NCBI RefSeq assembly: GCF_030848805.1
Contig: NC_092364.1
Location: 17,775,447-17,839,446 of the forward strand
Direction: 5' to 3'
From: Temnothorax longispinosus
Lineage: Eukaryota; Arthropoda; Insecta; Hymenoptera; Formicidae
Length of the DNA stretch: 64,000 nt
In this document: positions 33,501-48,008 of the stretch, piece by piece
Position numbering within the stretch: the stretch's first letter is position 1
Layout: each line of letters begins with the position of its first letter
The notes under the pieces: generated by a model
What the model was told of the DNA's origin: nothing
Databases searched by the model: none
The model's input: only the letters and a program-made list of their open reading frames with translations
Program-made: the position numbers and the translations under genes

Positions 33501-36500
33501 AAGTAATTGCAAAAAGTTTTAAAGCTTATGAACTTTGAAATAATTAGTAATATTCCTTGTGATAAAAAATTTTTAGAGGATATTTAAGAGATGATAAGTA
33601 ATAACTAAGAAAATAAAATAAATAAAATAATCTCTTTTAAGGGTATTATAAATATGCAATTTATTATGTACGAGCATATGTGTGGCTGGCATATACTTAG
33701 TGTTCAAAATAAGAAGTTCATGAATATAGGTCTTTAGCTTTTTGGCGCCCCTCGAGTATTTTTTTTCTTTTTGCATCGAGCCGATACTGGAGCAGCCCTG
33801 AATGGGACCATTCTCTGGCGGGTGTCGGTAAATAGAGATGACCCGCAGGCTCGTTTACCTCCAGTCGAAGCTATTCTTTTTCTCCCTCGCGCGCCATGCA
33901 TGCACGCACAATGCGTACGCGGGCACGAAAAGCACCATGGAAAGAAGTGTGCTGTTCGTGTGCAGCTCGTGTGCTGGCCTTGCGTCGGCATTCAGTCGTT
34001 TGCGGGACTCGCCTCGATCGATCGTTACCGTAAAAAAGGCTAGCTCTCGTCGGTCCTTTCTTATTTTCGCCGGTTCGCCCGATCGATCGTATATATCGTC
34101 CTTTGCTACGGCGCTGATACGACATCTTTTAATTAGAGCACACGATCTGCTGCGCCGCGTAATAATCTGGCTATAATAGTCGCTCTATTATTTCACGCGT
34201 CGCGGCTTTCGTATGATGTGAACGCGCAAAATTGTACATACGCACCAATTTCCTCCCTTTCGCTGTTCATGCGCATGAATACGCCTAGGCTCGGTAGCAA
34301 TTTGCGCGCTAATTATTACACTTCTCATTATCGCAATCTATCGCGCGGTGTTTCCGATACTTAAAGATCGAACAGCCACTTCCAACAGCGATCGATTCAA
34401 TTACGATGCCGCGATAACTATAATTATTTCTAATTACACAGACGTATAAATAATTTCATCCTCGTTCGGTTATACAAAAAAATGCTAATGCCAACCGATG
34501 TTTAATTGATTTTGTTTTCCGTAGATGAATGTCCGCCTGAACGGATGGACTTCGAGCAGATGGTCCTTAGAAAGTTCATTATCGCGACCGATCTGCGCCG
34601 ATTGAAACCTGGTGCAGTGCGGATACCTACTTTTGTGACGAGCACTTTCGAAAAACTTCATTTCGTGGATTGCAAGCGTCCCGGCACTGCAAATGTACGA
34701 CCCAATTGGCGGAATACTTGAAGCTGATTAGCATTTATTGTTACAGCCAATGTGATAAATTCGACCTTTCGATACTACCTTATTACTCCGTCTCACGCAT
34801 TGACGTCAATCCTTGGTTTTAAAAATTCCGATTGAATCGAGCAATTTTGATTCGCTCATGCATATAATTCTTAATTTAGGATCACGGAAAGCAATGTCCA
34901 AATTACAGATCTTAATATATCAAAATAAATCTTAAAAGCAAGCCAAAATTAGTCAGAATGGATAATGCAAATGTTAGGATAAATCAAATATAAAAACAAA
35001 ATTCTAAACGTGGAATACATATAAATTATGGAAAATTATATATCTCATGTATCATCTCTAATCCAATGTAACATTAGTGTGCGTTCAGCTTCAACTTAAT
35101 GCCAATGGTCACTCCTGATTTAAATGCGCGATTCGTGATTTTCTAAAGTGCGAAAAGTACCGAGTTATCGGAGAGGAAATGCGTTTGTAGCGTTTCGATC
35201 TCGGATCATGCTTCGCCGGTTTTATCTCCGCTTGGAAATAAAACGGATAGTGCGCGCGTCTCGCACGCAATATTCCCCCACGTCGTGGCCTTATCAAAAC
35301 GTGGCCTCTCCATTAAACGGTGGACTCCGCTAACGATATTCGTCGTCGTTTGCATACGAATAGTCGAGCGCATCATCGCTTTCCCCTCGAGGGCTCCGCC
35401 GTTATCGCCACCGTCGAAAGTAATGAGCGAAGATACGCGAGTCAATAAGTTTCGTTCAGCCGACTCGATCCCATCTTCGCGTGACACGACGACTCGTTCA
35501 GATAAGATTTCGTATCTCAGGGATCCGGGTTTGCAATCTCACGACGGGATTTGTTTAGAGGATTTCGCGCTTCTCTCGTGCGCGAGCAGCTAAAACGCGC
35601 GATACCATGTCAGCTTCTGATCAGAAATGTTGAATTTACATTGCCGGTTTTCCGCCAGAATCCATAAATTTCAAACAGAGAGATAAGTAAACTTTGAAAT
35701 GTTAATATATTATATCGGGGCAAGAATTAGCAGAAATTAGCATCTGCGATTAGTACGATAGTTTTATTTAAGTAATATATATGTTTAATCTACAATTTAC
35801 TTAGAAAAATGTTTTGAAAAACGATACATCTCCTATCTAAAATTATTATTAAAAATATCAATGAAATATTATTGCAAAGTAGAATTATTATTATTAAGAT
35901 TACTTTGTACTTAATAAATATTGTAAAAATTCTTGACCAGCGTTTCAAGTATCAAAGGCACTCAGGATCATGAGCGGCGACGGTTAGTAACTTTATCAAA
36001 GCGGATCAGATGAAAGGCGTCTCCGCGCCAAAAGTCCGACGACTAATCCGATCATGGCATCGGTGACGTCGGCATTAAACTCGCAGGCTCTCAAACTCGT
36101 TTCTCGCCTCCCCTTTCGCCCGACGCAATCTTCCCTCCCTCTCCCGAGGATTAAGTGTCTCGATCAAAAGGACCCGAAACCTGCGTACATGCACGCATCG
36201 TCGGAGATCCGGTTGGTCACGCACGCGGCGAGACGCTCTTCCCTCGTAAGACAAATCGACGACACACTTTACTTCAACGTCGCTTCGACGTCGGAGAAAA
36301 GGCTTGAAAAACAGTGAATTATTTTTACCTGATAGTAGGACGCAAACTAGATTTTTCAATTACAAAGATTTAAATTATAATTTCCCTTCTAATCCTTTCG
36401 CCGCGACTTCCAAAACTTCGATCTAGCGAATTGTTTCTCTCACACATGCACCATGTCCGCCTAAATCGTCATGAAACAGCTATTATCATAAATCCTTTAC

Positions 36501-39500
36501 CCGTCGCATAATTCCTTCCCGTTGTTAATATTTCATTCCGGTCAGATTTATCGCCGATTCGATTGCTTTGTTCGAAGCGATTGAAAAGTTTCAAGGATTC
36601 GACAGAGCTTCACGCGTACGCGCACGCATCGGGCATCCGTTCAGTGTCACGCATCCTGTCCGCGGTGCCGCCCGCTCGGGTGGTTTTCCCTTTGTCAGAG
36701 GCAAATCATCGATGCAAGCCGCGACACGTCCTCCAACGGCCTCCAGAGAACAACACATGCCTTCACACCGTGAGTTCCCATAATGCCCTGCCCAGAAGTG
36801 AGCTCGTGCCTTTCCGCCTTGCCTTCTCTTGCACACGTCGCCGCCGCCGTCACCGCCGTCGCTACCACAACTCGGGAATTCGCTCCTTCTTCTGTCCATC
36901 CTCTTCACCGTTGCCGATCGCGTCCTGCATTCGCCACATCGTCACGAGGGAGAGACGTGTCGCGCGTGTTAAGTCGCCGCCGTAAAAGCCTGTCCGCGGT
37001 CGGCGTTATCGCGAATTTGTGGCGATCCGAGCGGGTTCCGAGTAAAGCGGTCGATTCCCTCTTTTTTTTTTTTAACCCTTTCACGACAAACGTCCGTGTG
37101 TCCGGTTAAAGAAAGACGGGCGCGGGTATTGCTGAGTACAAGGGAGAGTCCTTTTGTATCGTTCTTTCACACTCGTGCCTCGATTATGATCTTTTTTCAT
37201 GCGTTCGTATTATTGTGCACGAGTGAAAAGATCGCACGAAAGAGGAACGTAAAGTGTTCTGGGATGATGTTTTCTTATGCGAGAACCTTTGGCTTCTGTG
37301 TGAATAACGATTGAAAATAGCACCGTTTAGCGTTCGATATTTTAATATTTAATAAGCTCTTGTCTTACGCGGCAATATCTCGCCACGTGATACATCATTC
37401 TGCAATCTACATAGAAAAATTTCGCGCGCAGTTTTCCGAAGTTTCGCAATCCTCGGAAGTTAAATTATCATAAAAATAATGTAAAGGATTTCTCTCTCTG
37501 TCCTTCTCTCTAAAAGTCGTTTTCATTTCGCGATCTGCCTCGAAGATCGTCCGATCCGAGAGCAAATAATCATCAGCGACGAGAGAAAGGCAATGACGCG
37601 GAACTGCTCGGACTGGAGGGCGGCGGTGAACTCGCGTTTCTCATCTAATAGAACCAACAAACGCTTTCTTCTGCGAGTTTCTTGCGGTAGGCGGAAAACG
37701 CGTTTATGCACGGTAGAAGACGGCGGATTCCCACAGCACGAGAGATGGTGCTGCACGAAAGTGCCCGTGAATGTTTGGCTTTTCCGTCTATACGGCGCGG
37801 ACAAAAAATCACGCGGTTAATCGCGCGGCTCCCAGCATGCCCACGGAGACCCGGCAGTCGCCCCTCTTCGACGATTGTCTCCTTTATTTCGTTGTCATTT
37901 TTTTTAAGGAACCCCGATGACGGGACCAGGCCGAAGACGGGAGCCAATCATCGGCATTTCTTCTCGTCTCTTTTCGCTTCGCCGAAGCGTGAACGCCGAG
38001 AAGCGCTCCGATTCGGTATACCCTTAAGATTCCGATGGGCGTGCACGTCGTTTTAATAGGAAATCGCGGCAATTATACGGGCTAAATAGCGTGACACGCC
38101 GCCTCAACCTTTATTCCCTCGCGAATTAATGAGTAATATTTAGATTATTATACTTTATACGCGGCAGAAATTGCGATCGATACAGAGACACGTCAATAGA
38201 AGAAGTTTCTTTAAAATATAGACTTTAGTTAAATATTCTGTAACGTTTGTAAGATAAAGAGAAGTTTTTTGCACGTCTGAAATTTTATATTGTTCAAAGA
38301 AGCGACCAGAATCTTACCGCAGTAAGATCGAAAGAATCTACAGTATTCCGAGACACGTGTACGAGAACAATCGGTGTCTTTTTGTTGCAAAATACGTCAC
38401 TTTACATTGTAAAGCAGCATGAAGTAAGCACTTCTTATCGAGGAGGTTGAGATATACTTCCTTGATAAGAAATCGCAAGAATTTGTTCCGCCTTTTTTTT
38501 TCGAGGATTACCGTTTTGCATACATATAAAATATCGCGTCGGCAGCCGTCTTAATAATCGCGCAGTTTTTACCGACGATTCCACGAATCGCGAACATGTG
38601 TCTGCACGGAACGCATTTATATTGTACGCGTATGCTAATTAATATTCCCAATGTGTGTGCGAGGCACGTTGAAATTCCTGAGGATAATTTCGAACCAGGA
38701 ACAAATTCACGAGAGTGGGCGTCGGTCTGCCGCTTGTAATATCGACCTCAATCCCACTTTCTTGATGTTCTCTTCATGAAGAAAGTTTGAAAAAGTCTTC
38801 CTGCATATCTTTAGCAGAGGGAATCTTCGCTCGTGAAGACTGTTTATCCTTGAAAGACTGCTCCTTTTTTAGAATAAAAATAAGATCCGCAACAATACGT
38901 TTCTTCACTCGTGAATATTGATAGCGTGAAAGAAACCACTATATAGACGGTTTTGACCGAGAATAAAGTATGAAGAAAAATTAAATGAGATACGTTAGAT
39001 TAGGCTGAAGGCGAGTACAAAATACGACGTGTCGAACATCAGACAGTGTGAGAATGATACATTCGAGAAGTGGTTCAGAAGGTCGTTGGAGGTCGTGATT
39101 TTCAGGCTGACTGATCACGTATAGCGCGACATGCTGCGTCGACGGCATACGCTACACGTCGATCGCGTACGACGATGCCAATCACATAATACGCGTGTAG
39201 AAATTTCTATCAGTTGAATAAGGACTTCCTCGTCGCGGGACTCAATCGAAATGTGGGATCGGCGCATGCCGAAAAGTTGAACTTTAACGCTGCGATAATT
39301 TCAGCAATAACGATGCACAACGGAGACGATGTCAAACTAAGTTTTCGAACGTAACAACAGAATTGTGCGTGAGCTGACAGTACTTAAAAGTAGTACTTAA
39401 AATCGAATTTTACTAAAATATAAAATTGGTACACGATTATCACATAATGGTTATCGATTGATCGATCGTCCTGTTCGGAGAATGTATGAAAATAGAAAAC

Positions 39501-40840
39501 GACAGCAGTCTTCATGTCCGACATTGTAGTTGACCGATTTGTAAGTTTTAATTAATAGCACGACAAAGATCGTCGACCATGAAGAATAACGATCGGTAGA
39601 TCGAAAGTGGAACCGGTTCGGCGCTGAAACGCGGACAACCGGGTTGTGCAAATTAGCGTAAAAGTATTTAATCAGCAGGCTTTTATTTCGGGAAAGGCAC
39701 AGGAATTTTGTATCTGGTTGCCGTTCAAATGAGCGGCAACTTTTGCAATTACGTTAACGGAATTGTCGAATGATATAAGAACGGGAGTAGCATAATGGCG
39801 CGTGTTGCAATAACGCGGAGTTACGCGTTAATCTATGTATCATGTCGAGAATAGATCGGCAGTCAACTCTGTTTTTATGAAGTATTATCAACGGCTTATT
39901 CAGTTAGTCACTTCGTACCAAACGACCGCGCGTATATATTATCGAGGCACGAGTTTGACGGTCAAGTCTGGTTGATTCGCAGAACCTCCGATGGCTCTTT
40001 TTATCGGTAAAGATCGTAGACATTAATGATTATTAGCGCGGTAACCTCGTACACGTTGATTGGCACCGATTACACCGAGTTTCATTCGCTAGCGCGCGTT
40101 TTCCAGTTATAAGAAATTCTACCATTATATGACGGAACGACTGCTGTGCATTTAGATGATCATTCGGAGAAAAAAGATAATTTAGGAGCAATCGGAAAAA
40201 CGAAGCAGGTGCGTCGTATAATACGTGCGCGAAGATGCGTCATACGCGAAAGACGCAGCACGAACAGTCGCTTCATCTGATGATTGAGATCGATCGTTCG
40301 AATGACGCACGATGATCGAGGCGGAACACTTCCCACTCGAGTTATACTTCGAATTCGCTCCGGTACTTCTTTCCAGAAGCCGACAAAAAGTGTTGCCAGA
40401 ATTAAAGTACGTCATTATTAAAAACTGGAATTTTACTTGATTGAAATCTCGCAATATATATACGCAGGAATAATTTAATTTTTGTCGAAATTAGAAAACA
40501 TAAAATATGTTTATATGATGTGCGCCATACGTGATATGACATCAAATGATATGATTGATATTATACTTAGAATAATATCTACAGTACGTAGTACGTATAT
40601 CTACGCACACAGCTTATTTGTGTGATCTTGTGTGACAATTTATGTAAATTACATTAAATACAATTGTCCCTTGAATACGTCAGAGTTAACTCGTGTATTA
40701 TATTACGAAATTGTAATAGTTTCTTAGTATTCGACATTCGGTCGCAAAAAGCTACGCGAGAAGACGCCGGAAACGACGCACGCGTTATCCTGAAATTACG
40801 ACGCGAGTCACACGATTAAGTCAAAGGTCAGCACTCGGAA
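30545..40840. other. Non-coding stretch
   Basis: No gene is recognised. Noted are two weak exon-like segments (32029-32100 minus; 34525-34721 plus), YGTGGGAA sites at 33358 and 37728, a TGTGAGAA at 39047, a 12-bp palindrome containing TGACGTCA at 34799-34810, and an imperfect inverted repeat at about 38433-38472. Confidence 0.45.
34525..34721 (+). CDS. Candidate terminal exon, unknown product
   Basis: A pyrimidine-rich acceptor (TTTTGTTTTCCGTAG) precedes an open frame. Read in phase 1 it gives DECPPERMDFEQMVLRKF and continues to a TGA stop at 34721. Composition is coding-like, and an AATAAA lies about 200 bp further on. I recognise no family and a second frame is also open, so support is weak. 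Confidence 0.2.
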
Positions 40841-40846
40841 GAGCAT

Positions 40847-40872
40847 CGTCGTTGTCGTCGTCGTCGTCGTTG
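40847..40872. repeat. (CGT)n microsatellite
   Basis: About eight CGT units with one interruption, at the edge of a CpG-rich block that runs to about 41450. Confidence 0.9.
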
Positions 40873-41024
40873 CTGAACGAGCGGGCAGTCCCTCGCGCGT
40901 ATGACGCCTGCACGCGCGCTGCGGCGGCGTACGCCGCGCACCGTGCGTGCACACACACGCGCTTCTCATCTCGATAGAGGCTCGCTTAGGAGACCCGAGG
41001 TGACGGAGTGCGGCGGGGTGCGCG

Positions 41025-41077
41025 TGACGTCACGTCCGGCGCGAGGGCACCGAGTGTGGGAACCGGCGGCAGGTGCG
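41025..41077 (+). promoter_or_regulatory. TGACGTCA plus composite motif, copy 1
   Basis: A palindromic TGACGTCA (41025-41032) is followed 22 bp later by TGTGGGAA (41055-41062), 7 bp (CCGGCGG) and CAGGTGCG (41070-41077). It sits in a CpG-rich block without a recognisable gene, which may be a promoter or enhancer. Confidence 0.4.
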
Positions 41078-44000
41078 TCCGAGAGTCAGCCAGAGAGTGG
41101 AGTAGGGCTGGCAGGGAGAAAGGGGGAGGAGGATCTCGAGAGAGGAGAATCCCGGGAGGGAGAGTGGGCAGGAGGAGGTGAGGATCGAGGGTGACGAGGG
41201 TCGGTGGGATGAGGTGAACCCTCTTCATCTCCTCCTCATCATCCTCCTTGTCACTCACACAGACCGAAGAGGAGAAGCGGGAGAGGAGAAGGGGGAGGGG
41301 GGCAAAAAGTAGAATCCCGTACCGCATGCCGCCACGCTCTGCGCGCACGCCATGCACACGACGTGCGTGTGTGAGCCGCGTGTAACACGCGCTCGTGCTG
41401 TGTGCGTGCGCGCATAAGCACAGAGTGTGTCACGTGCAGCGCGATGACAAGAGGAGCGACGTTATCTCGCGTGTAACTAGGATGGAGGGACTATTTTTTA
41501 AGCGCGGACCGTAAATGGAGACAATTATTTGCGTCTATCTGAATCGCTTATTTTAACATCAACGTTGAAATTATCGCTTGTGGCATCGTTGTTACGGAGA
41601 CACTCCTGTATACGCTTCAGTATTGTAATTGATCAAGGTTTCCAGATTCATACGTTCTCAATTATTCTAATTAATATGATCGCTTGTTTATTATTCGATC
41701 AACCGCGTTACCGGACTAAATATATAACACCTTTTATTGTAGACCGGACGTGTTCTTAATTTTTCTTTCAACGTCACGACGGCCATGATTTCTCGCGTGA
41801 ACATCGCTCGCGTGTATCTACGCGTTTTACATGCGTCACATACACGTAAACGATATGCGTGACGCCCTTATTGACATATGTGTTGTCTCGTGATAAACAA
41901 CATTATGCAGAGTGCTGGTGTCATGATCTTCGCGTTCGTAAGTTTCCTGTGGAAGGATAAACGTGCACGCTTATGCGTGAATAAACGCGCATGTTTCCTT
42001 CTTACCTTTCGTACTAGAAAAATTCATGAAACACATGTCGTGCATGTCTAATTATACGACAGTTCTCGAAATTTGTTTTTAACAATTGAGCTGTTAGATG
42101 AAACAGTGATATAACTTTCCTGATTATAAACGATATTGCAAGGAAAGTTACTGAAATATTCTACATAGAATTTAATTTCTTTAATATAGAATTTATTAAA
42201 GATTCTGTAAAAGAATCTTCGTATCATCTTGAAATAAATATATATAAAACTTAACTATATTTTGCATTTTTGCAATAGTCAACTTGTACACAATTCTACT
42301 AATGATTCAGCTAAAAGAAATTGTCTTCTATTCGGTGTTTAGACATTTTGATCGCTTGAAAAGCTATAAAACGTAAGAAATGCGAAAAGTACTTAAATAT
42401 TTTTCCGTTTAAAACCCACGTTCTGTTTATCTCCAGTGAGAAAATGGAGGCAGGGAGAAACGCGAATAAACGCGAAGACGGTAATTGAACCGGAAACTCG
42501 CTTCGCTTTCGTAGAAACCCGCGAGGCGAGTCGCGTGTTCGCGATTTGTGGTATTGCCGAAGGTCGCGCCGTGAGTGCCGCAATTTTCCACGATGTTCCT
42601 GGAAGCCATCGCGCGAGCGCGAGAGAGAGTGCCGTGCTCTCTGCAATGATTCTTGAATGAACCTTAAAGGCCGCGCGTATTGCGGTGCGCGGCGTTGCGC
42701 CGCGCCGCGGCCTGCACGCACGCCTAATGATTTATACGTAAATTATACGCAACGGCGGGATTTATCGCGCCTTTCTCGCGTGTTCAGATACTCGCGTCCG
42801 CAGGCAGCTGCGCCGATGGAAACGGCGTAAGATTCTGTAAATTTTCACGTCCACGTGAAAGCGAAAACATACCGCGAGATAAAGTGTCTTGTATATACAT
42901 GGACACGATAAAGCAATTACGCTTTTCGATGTTCTTCGAAATTTATATCTATTTACCGCGCCGCGCCGTACGGTTTAATCTGTCCGAGAAGAAATCGCAA
43001 AAGGAGACGCGTGTATCGCCGCGGGAATCCGTCACCTCCACATATATTTAATTTGCTCTCTTGTGTACGGGCGCACGCGGTTAATTAAATGAATTGCGCA
43101 AATACGTGTTGCGCTGTCCGTGATGCGGGAGAGACAGGCAGCGTTGTCTTGAAAGATAATAAGACGCTTGTGCCCCGAGTTAACGAATCATCGTCGAGAC
43201 GCATCGTCGCTTTCCTCGAGCTACACGCGTGAGGAAAGCTGTTCCGAATAACGTGAAGAAAATGCTATGCAAAGGCACGTCCTGATATCGCCTCGAGACG
43301 GCGATTTAATCGAAAAATATTGAATAACTCGCGACACCGATCGAATTGCGACTACAATCGCGACGAGGTCGTGCAAACAATCTGTAATGCTTACAAATTA
43401 GGCATGCTAATGAGATTGGAATAACGCGAGCTTTTGTTCGCTCGCTAATGCAAAAATATTGATGTTTTGGTAATTTTAGAAGTCATACGTGAAGGAGCAA
43501 CAAGTCAACCTCTGAATTCATATAAGAATGCAAGAGATCTCACACAGCCATACTAATTCTCCATTGAATTTCACCTCTAAACTTTTAAAAATTAAAAAAA
43601 TAGAAGAACATGCGTGTAATTAGCGACTACAATGTATATATTATCAAAATTCGAACGCGCTGATAATAAAATGTATAGTCTTTTCGATCAACGTTGTTAC
43701 TAAATCCCTTTTAATAAATCCGAGATGCAATCTACGCGAGCTAAGCGACTTCCTCTATAAAAATGCACCGCACCGTTTGTGTGCAAAATCGTTCGCGCGT
43801 TGTCACGTCGATCTTTTCGCGCGAATTCACTCGGGGACGCGTTGGTCTCATGAAACTTTCAGAATCGTAGAGCGCGACTCGCGCCGCAACGATGTATTTT
43901 AACGAACCGTTGAATCACGGCATCCTATCTAATTACGCACGGCAAGAAGCCGCGGGAGCCGCAAGGGCGTGCGCGGATGTGCGTGATTCGGCGTAATCTC

Positions 44001-47000
44001 ACCGTGAATCGATACCAGGCCCCCGATGCAAAAAGTCCGGGAGGTAGCACCAGATGAGCGTCCGGATAAAATTATATAAGGTCGTGGAATTTATAGATGC
44101 CGTCTGTGTAGCGGCGCGGACGCGCGTCGCGCCGGTAAAATCCCCGACGTCGTAAAGATTCTTATAGATTACCGAAGACTATTACCGCGGTTGTGTAAAA
44201 TTTTCCGCTAATTAAGATCTCGTCAATTATAAAATAACATTTCCACCGTGACGTTAAATGACGTTAGAACTGATGCAAAGATGTCACGAAAACAAAGAAA
44301 TACATTTTTGTGGATGAGCATTATAATTTTAATGACAAAGTATACGAATAATTTGTTTTAATCACATCAAACTTCAGTAATGAGATTTTTTTAATGCATT
44401 TGACGCGTAAATATCGCTTTAATAATTGAGATTTACGTTTGTAAGGCAAATTAGCATTTTCTGGCAATTATTATTTGCCCGAACCTCTCGCGTTTTCGGC
44501 GACGCGGTGAGAACGGATTAAAGGTGTCGCTAAATCCGCGATTATTGACGCGCCCGGGGCGAAAATTCGCGGTTCATTTCCATAATCCACATCGGAACGG
44601 TGATTTTTGCCGCGAGCGCAATTGAAAAGCGCGAAGCGAAACACGAAAGCCGGTGTGCTTCATTAACGATCGTAAAGGCGATGCGGCCGGGTCCGGCCAA
44701 TGACGTGCGCTCTACCGCGACCGGAGCCTGTAATCACGGACTTATAATAATCTAGTATCTTCGCTCCTGCAAAACCCGACTGTAACGACCTGAAATTATA
44801 AGCGATATCAATTTTATACTTACAACATCGGCCGTAAACGCCGGCACACCTGTCCAAATGCCGCGGCCTTCATCGCTCGTGAAGAGTATAGTCGTAATAA
44901 ACATGAAACTGCCAGCCTAGCACGGGACTTTTCCATGCGTTAGTATTTTCACATTTATGTGTATATCACTGGCATTCTGTTACAAATATTTGTATTTAAA
45001 CCATATAAAATTATCGATTAAATGAAATGGAATAGACAGACTCATCCTAATTGCTAATTGGTCTTAGATCTAGATAAACTAATTGTGGAATTTAACATTT
45101 CACTTTCAAGATTATGGTTTTGGTACAAAGAAAGACGGACATTAATGTCACGATTAAAAATTGTCAGCTTACTTACAAAATAAAAGTAATACAATCTATA
45201 TATAATAATGTGTAATCAATCTCTCTTTATGCTGTTAATTTATTGTAGTAATTATAAATTAAAATAGTATTCTTGATACAAATCAAATTTTTAAGTTTGT
45301 ATACAAAAAAATTTTAATGGATGTAGTAGATAGAAGAATTAAAATGGATCAATACAGCGTATTTGTATTATTAACTTGACTGGTTAACTATTTTTTTTGT
45401 TACTATTTTTATTTATCCCGCGAACGAGCGAGTTTTTAATTTTCGATCTACCTACTCATCTCTGAGAACACAGTCATTGACTGTTATTATAGCTTTGCCT
45501 ACGGCTACCGTTTCGATCCTAATAAATTCGATCGGATCTCCGATCGTTCTTATCCGCTCTTAATCTGTGTAAATTAACGTTCGTTAACCATGAGAAAGCT
45601 CTCGTGAGGCCTCGGCCGAATCAAGGAAGCGAAACGGGATGGCGGAGATCGACGCGCGCCTGTTTCGGGACGCGATCGCGGATGAATTATTTATGCTCGT
45701 GGAAATACGCGGAGACGCGCGAAACGCGATGCCGCTTCCTAAGCTTCACCGGCGCGGCGTCGTAATCCTGCCCGCAAATTTTCTCGCGCGAACAATTACC
45801 AGCGGGATATTATCTCGTGTTCGAGATGGCTTCAACGCCACGTGGAAACGCGGAAACGACTGCGAGATCGCCGCTCCAGGAAAGCGCCCATCAAAGGGCC
45901 CCGACTCGCCCGCACGCTGCAAATTACAGTGGAATTGCGGCGAAATTCGTTATGTGTATCCTCCTGGGGGACTTTGCGGTGCCTCCACGACCGTTACACG
46001 CGCTTACGATTACGTATGACTCGCCTCTTCCCCATCATTCCCGCCCTACGTTTCTTTCTTCCTTCTTATTGTCGAATCCGCGGGAGATTACGCGGTTGCG
46101 TAATTGCATCGAGACCGCCTTTAAAAAATGCAAGAGGATTCACTTTATAACCCCCTTTTAAAAAGCAGTTACGTTGTCATACTTGGAAGAAATCAGTATG
46201 TTGAATGCGTATAAATATTAAAAGATGCTTAATCTAAGTATAATCGCAGTCGAAGACCTCACATGAAGATTGCAAATGATAAAAAAAATTATGAGAAAAA
46301 AGATTTCTCATAATATAACACTTGCGTGACAATATTATCTTGGAAAAAAAAACAAAGTCTATTTCGTGTAAACTGTATAGCTTAATTCACGTTCTAATTA
46401 ACGTTCTAATTAACAATAAGTCTCGCGTTCTATTTAACTAAATAAGCGTTTATCCAGGTATTCGTTTATTTCTGCCTGAGTAAACATGTATAATAGTAAA
46501 ATATAAGTAAAAGTTACGATTTTCTCGCGAATTTAATAATTTAACGTCCTCGCCATATACTATGTAAAGAACTATAGAAAGAAACGAAACAGTCGTGGAG
46601 GGTCGAGAACCCTTCGTTGACTGGCTTTGCCAAAATGCTAGTAGCGTAAACGAGCGTATGATTGCAGGCTGCCTCCGTTGACGAATGATGATCCGCGGAA
46701 AGACCTCATCGCGACTGAAAATGTGGAAGCAATTATTTCGCCGACATTCGCGTGCGAAGCAGATTTTATCCTTATTGTGAAACAGCGAATCCCGCGAGAC
46801 TTTGTACTTTCCACACGTAAAAAGATTTAAAGTCAATTTATACAAGATAGAAGATAGCGGATTGAACAACCGATACGCGCAGGAAGTTGTTAAACGCCGA
46901 TATCGTCGCGGGCTTTTTCTGATCGGCGGCATTTGCTCCGACCTTCTTCTTCTTTATATCGAAGGTGGAGGCAGGAGAAAAGAGGAAATTAATGTCGTCG

Positions 47001-47920
47001 ACGTGTCGTCGTAACCGCGCGGCGAAAGAAAGACGTAATTGGATGTGGTTAACGCAGGAGTAACGCCGACCGGCGTCGCATTCGACGGCGTACCGCCGCT
47101 CCTCTGCATAACTACGTCCAATTAAGGATACAGGAATTCATGTTATCTGGCAGCTCGAGCATCGTCCGGTAGCGTTGCCGCGGTTACCGTAGATGGAGCC
47201 GTAAAATTCCGCGAATTTGTCAAATACCCGGCGAGAATACACTATACACTCCGCCGCTGCGGCGACGCGGCGTATATAGAGTGCTCGTGAAATGCACCAC
47301 TGAAAGGTGCACGCGCGATCGCGATAGCGCGTTATCGCGGCGCGCGTTTCCTCGCTTGCACCGCGAGATTTCTTTTTCTCTTGGCGCAGATATAACCGGC
47401 CATCGCAGGAATAAACGTAGAAAAAAACGTCGAGATAGCAGATATCACGTGGAAAGTGCGCTTGGTTCTTTCCTTGTTGTTGGCTTTAACACATAAATGA
47501 CACAAGAATGCTTTTAAACGACGTCTAGTAATTAATTTTTAAAAGTATTGCGATTCATCTCGGTAGACGTCTAGTAATTAATTTTTAAAAGTATTGCGAT
47601 TCATCTCGATAGAATCAATCTATTTACTCATAACAATGATACCAGTGTGCATACGAATAAAAAATCATAAATTGCGGGCGATGTAACAAAAAAATTATTA
47701 AATTATATAATAAACTTATAAAATAAATTGTTTAAAGAATTGGTCTGTCCTATCATACTTTATCTGTTATTCCAAATAAAAAATTAAAGAAATAATTTTT
47801 CCTCAGTTTTCCTTTTCTCTCATCTATATAACTCTGTCAACAGATCTAAACGAACGACTATAGTTAATTTAATTTCGCGTATTTTAAATCCGCTGATTTT
47901 CTTATACAGCTGCGCATAGA
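41078..47920. other. Non-coding stretch
   Basis: The CpG-rich block ends near 41.45 kb. Mixed DNA follows, with no recognisable exon, then an AT-rich part at 44.9-45.4 kb. A 10-bp perfect stem-loop lies at 46289-46313, and the 46-bp tandem duplication at 47521-47612. Confidence 0.45.
47521..47612. repeat. 46-bp tandem duplication
   Basis: 47521-47566 and 47567-47612 are identical except for one G/A difference four bases before the end, so the duplication is recent. Confidence 0.97.
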
Positions 47921-48008
47921 ATCGCATCAGGAGCAAATCCGCGCGACAGTCCGGGATCCTCTACGCCGGCATCCACGAGGAGCGCCGGCACGTCCTGCTC
48001 TCCCAATC

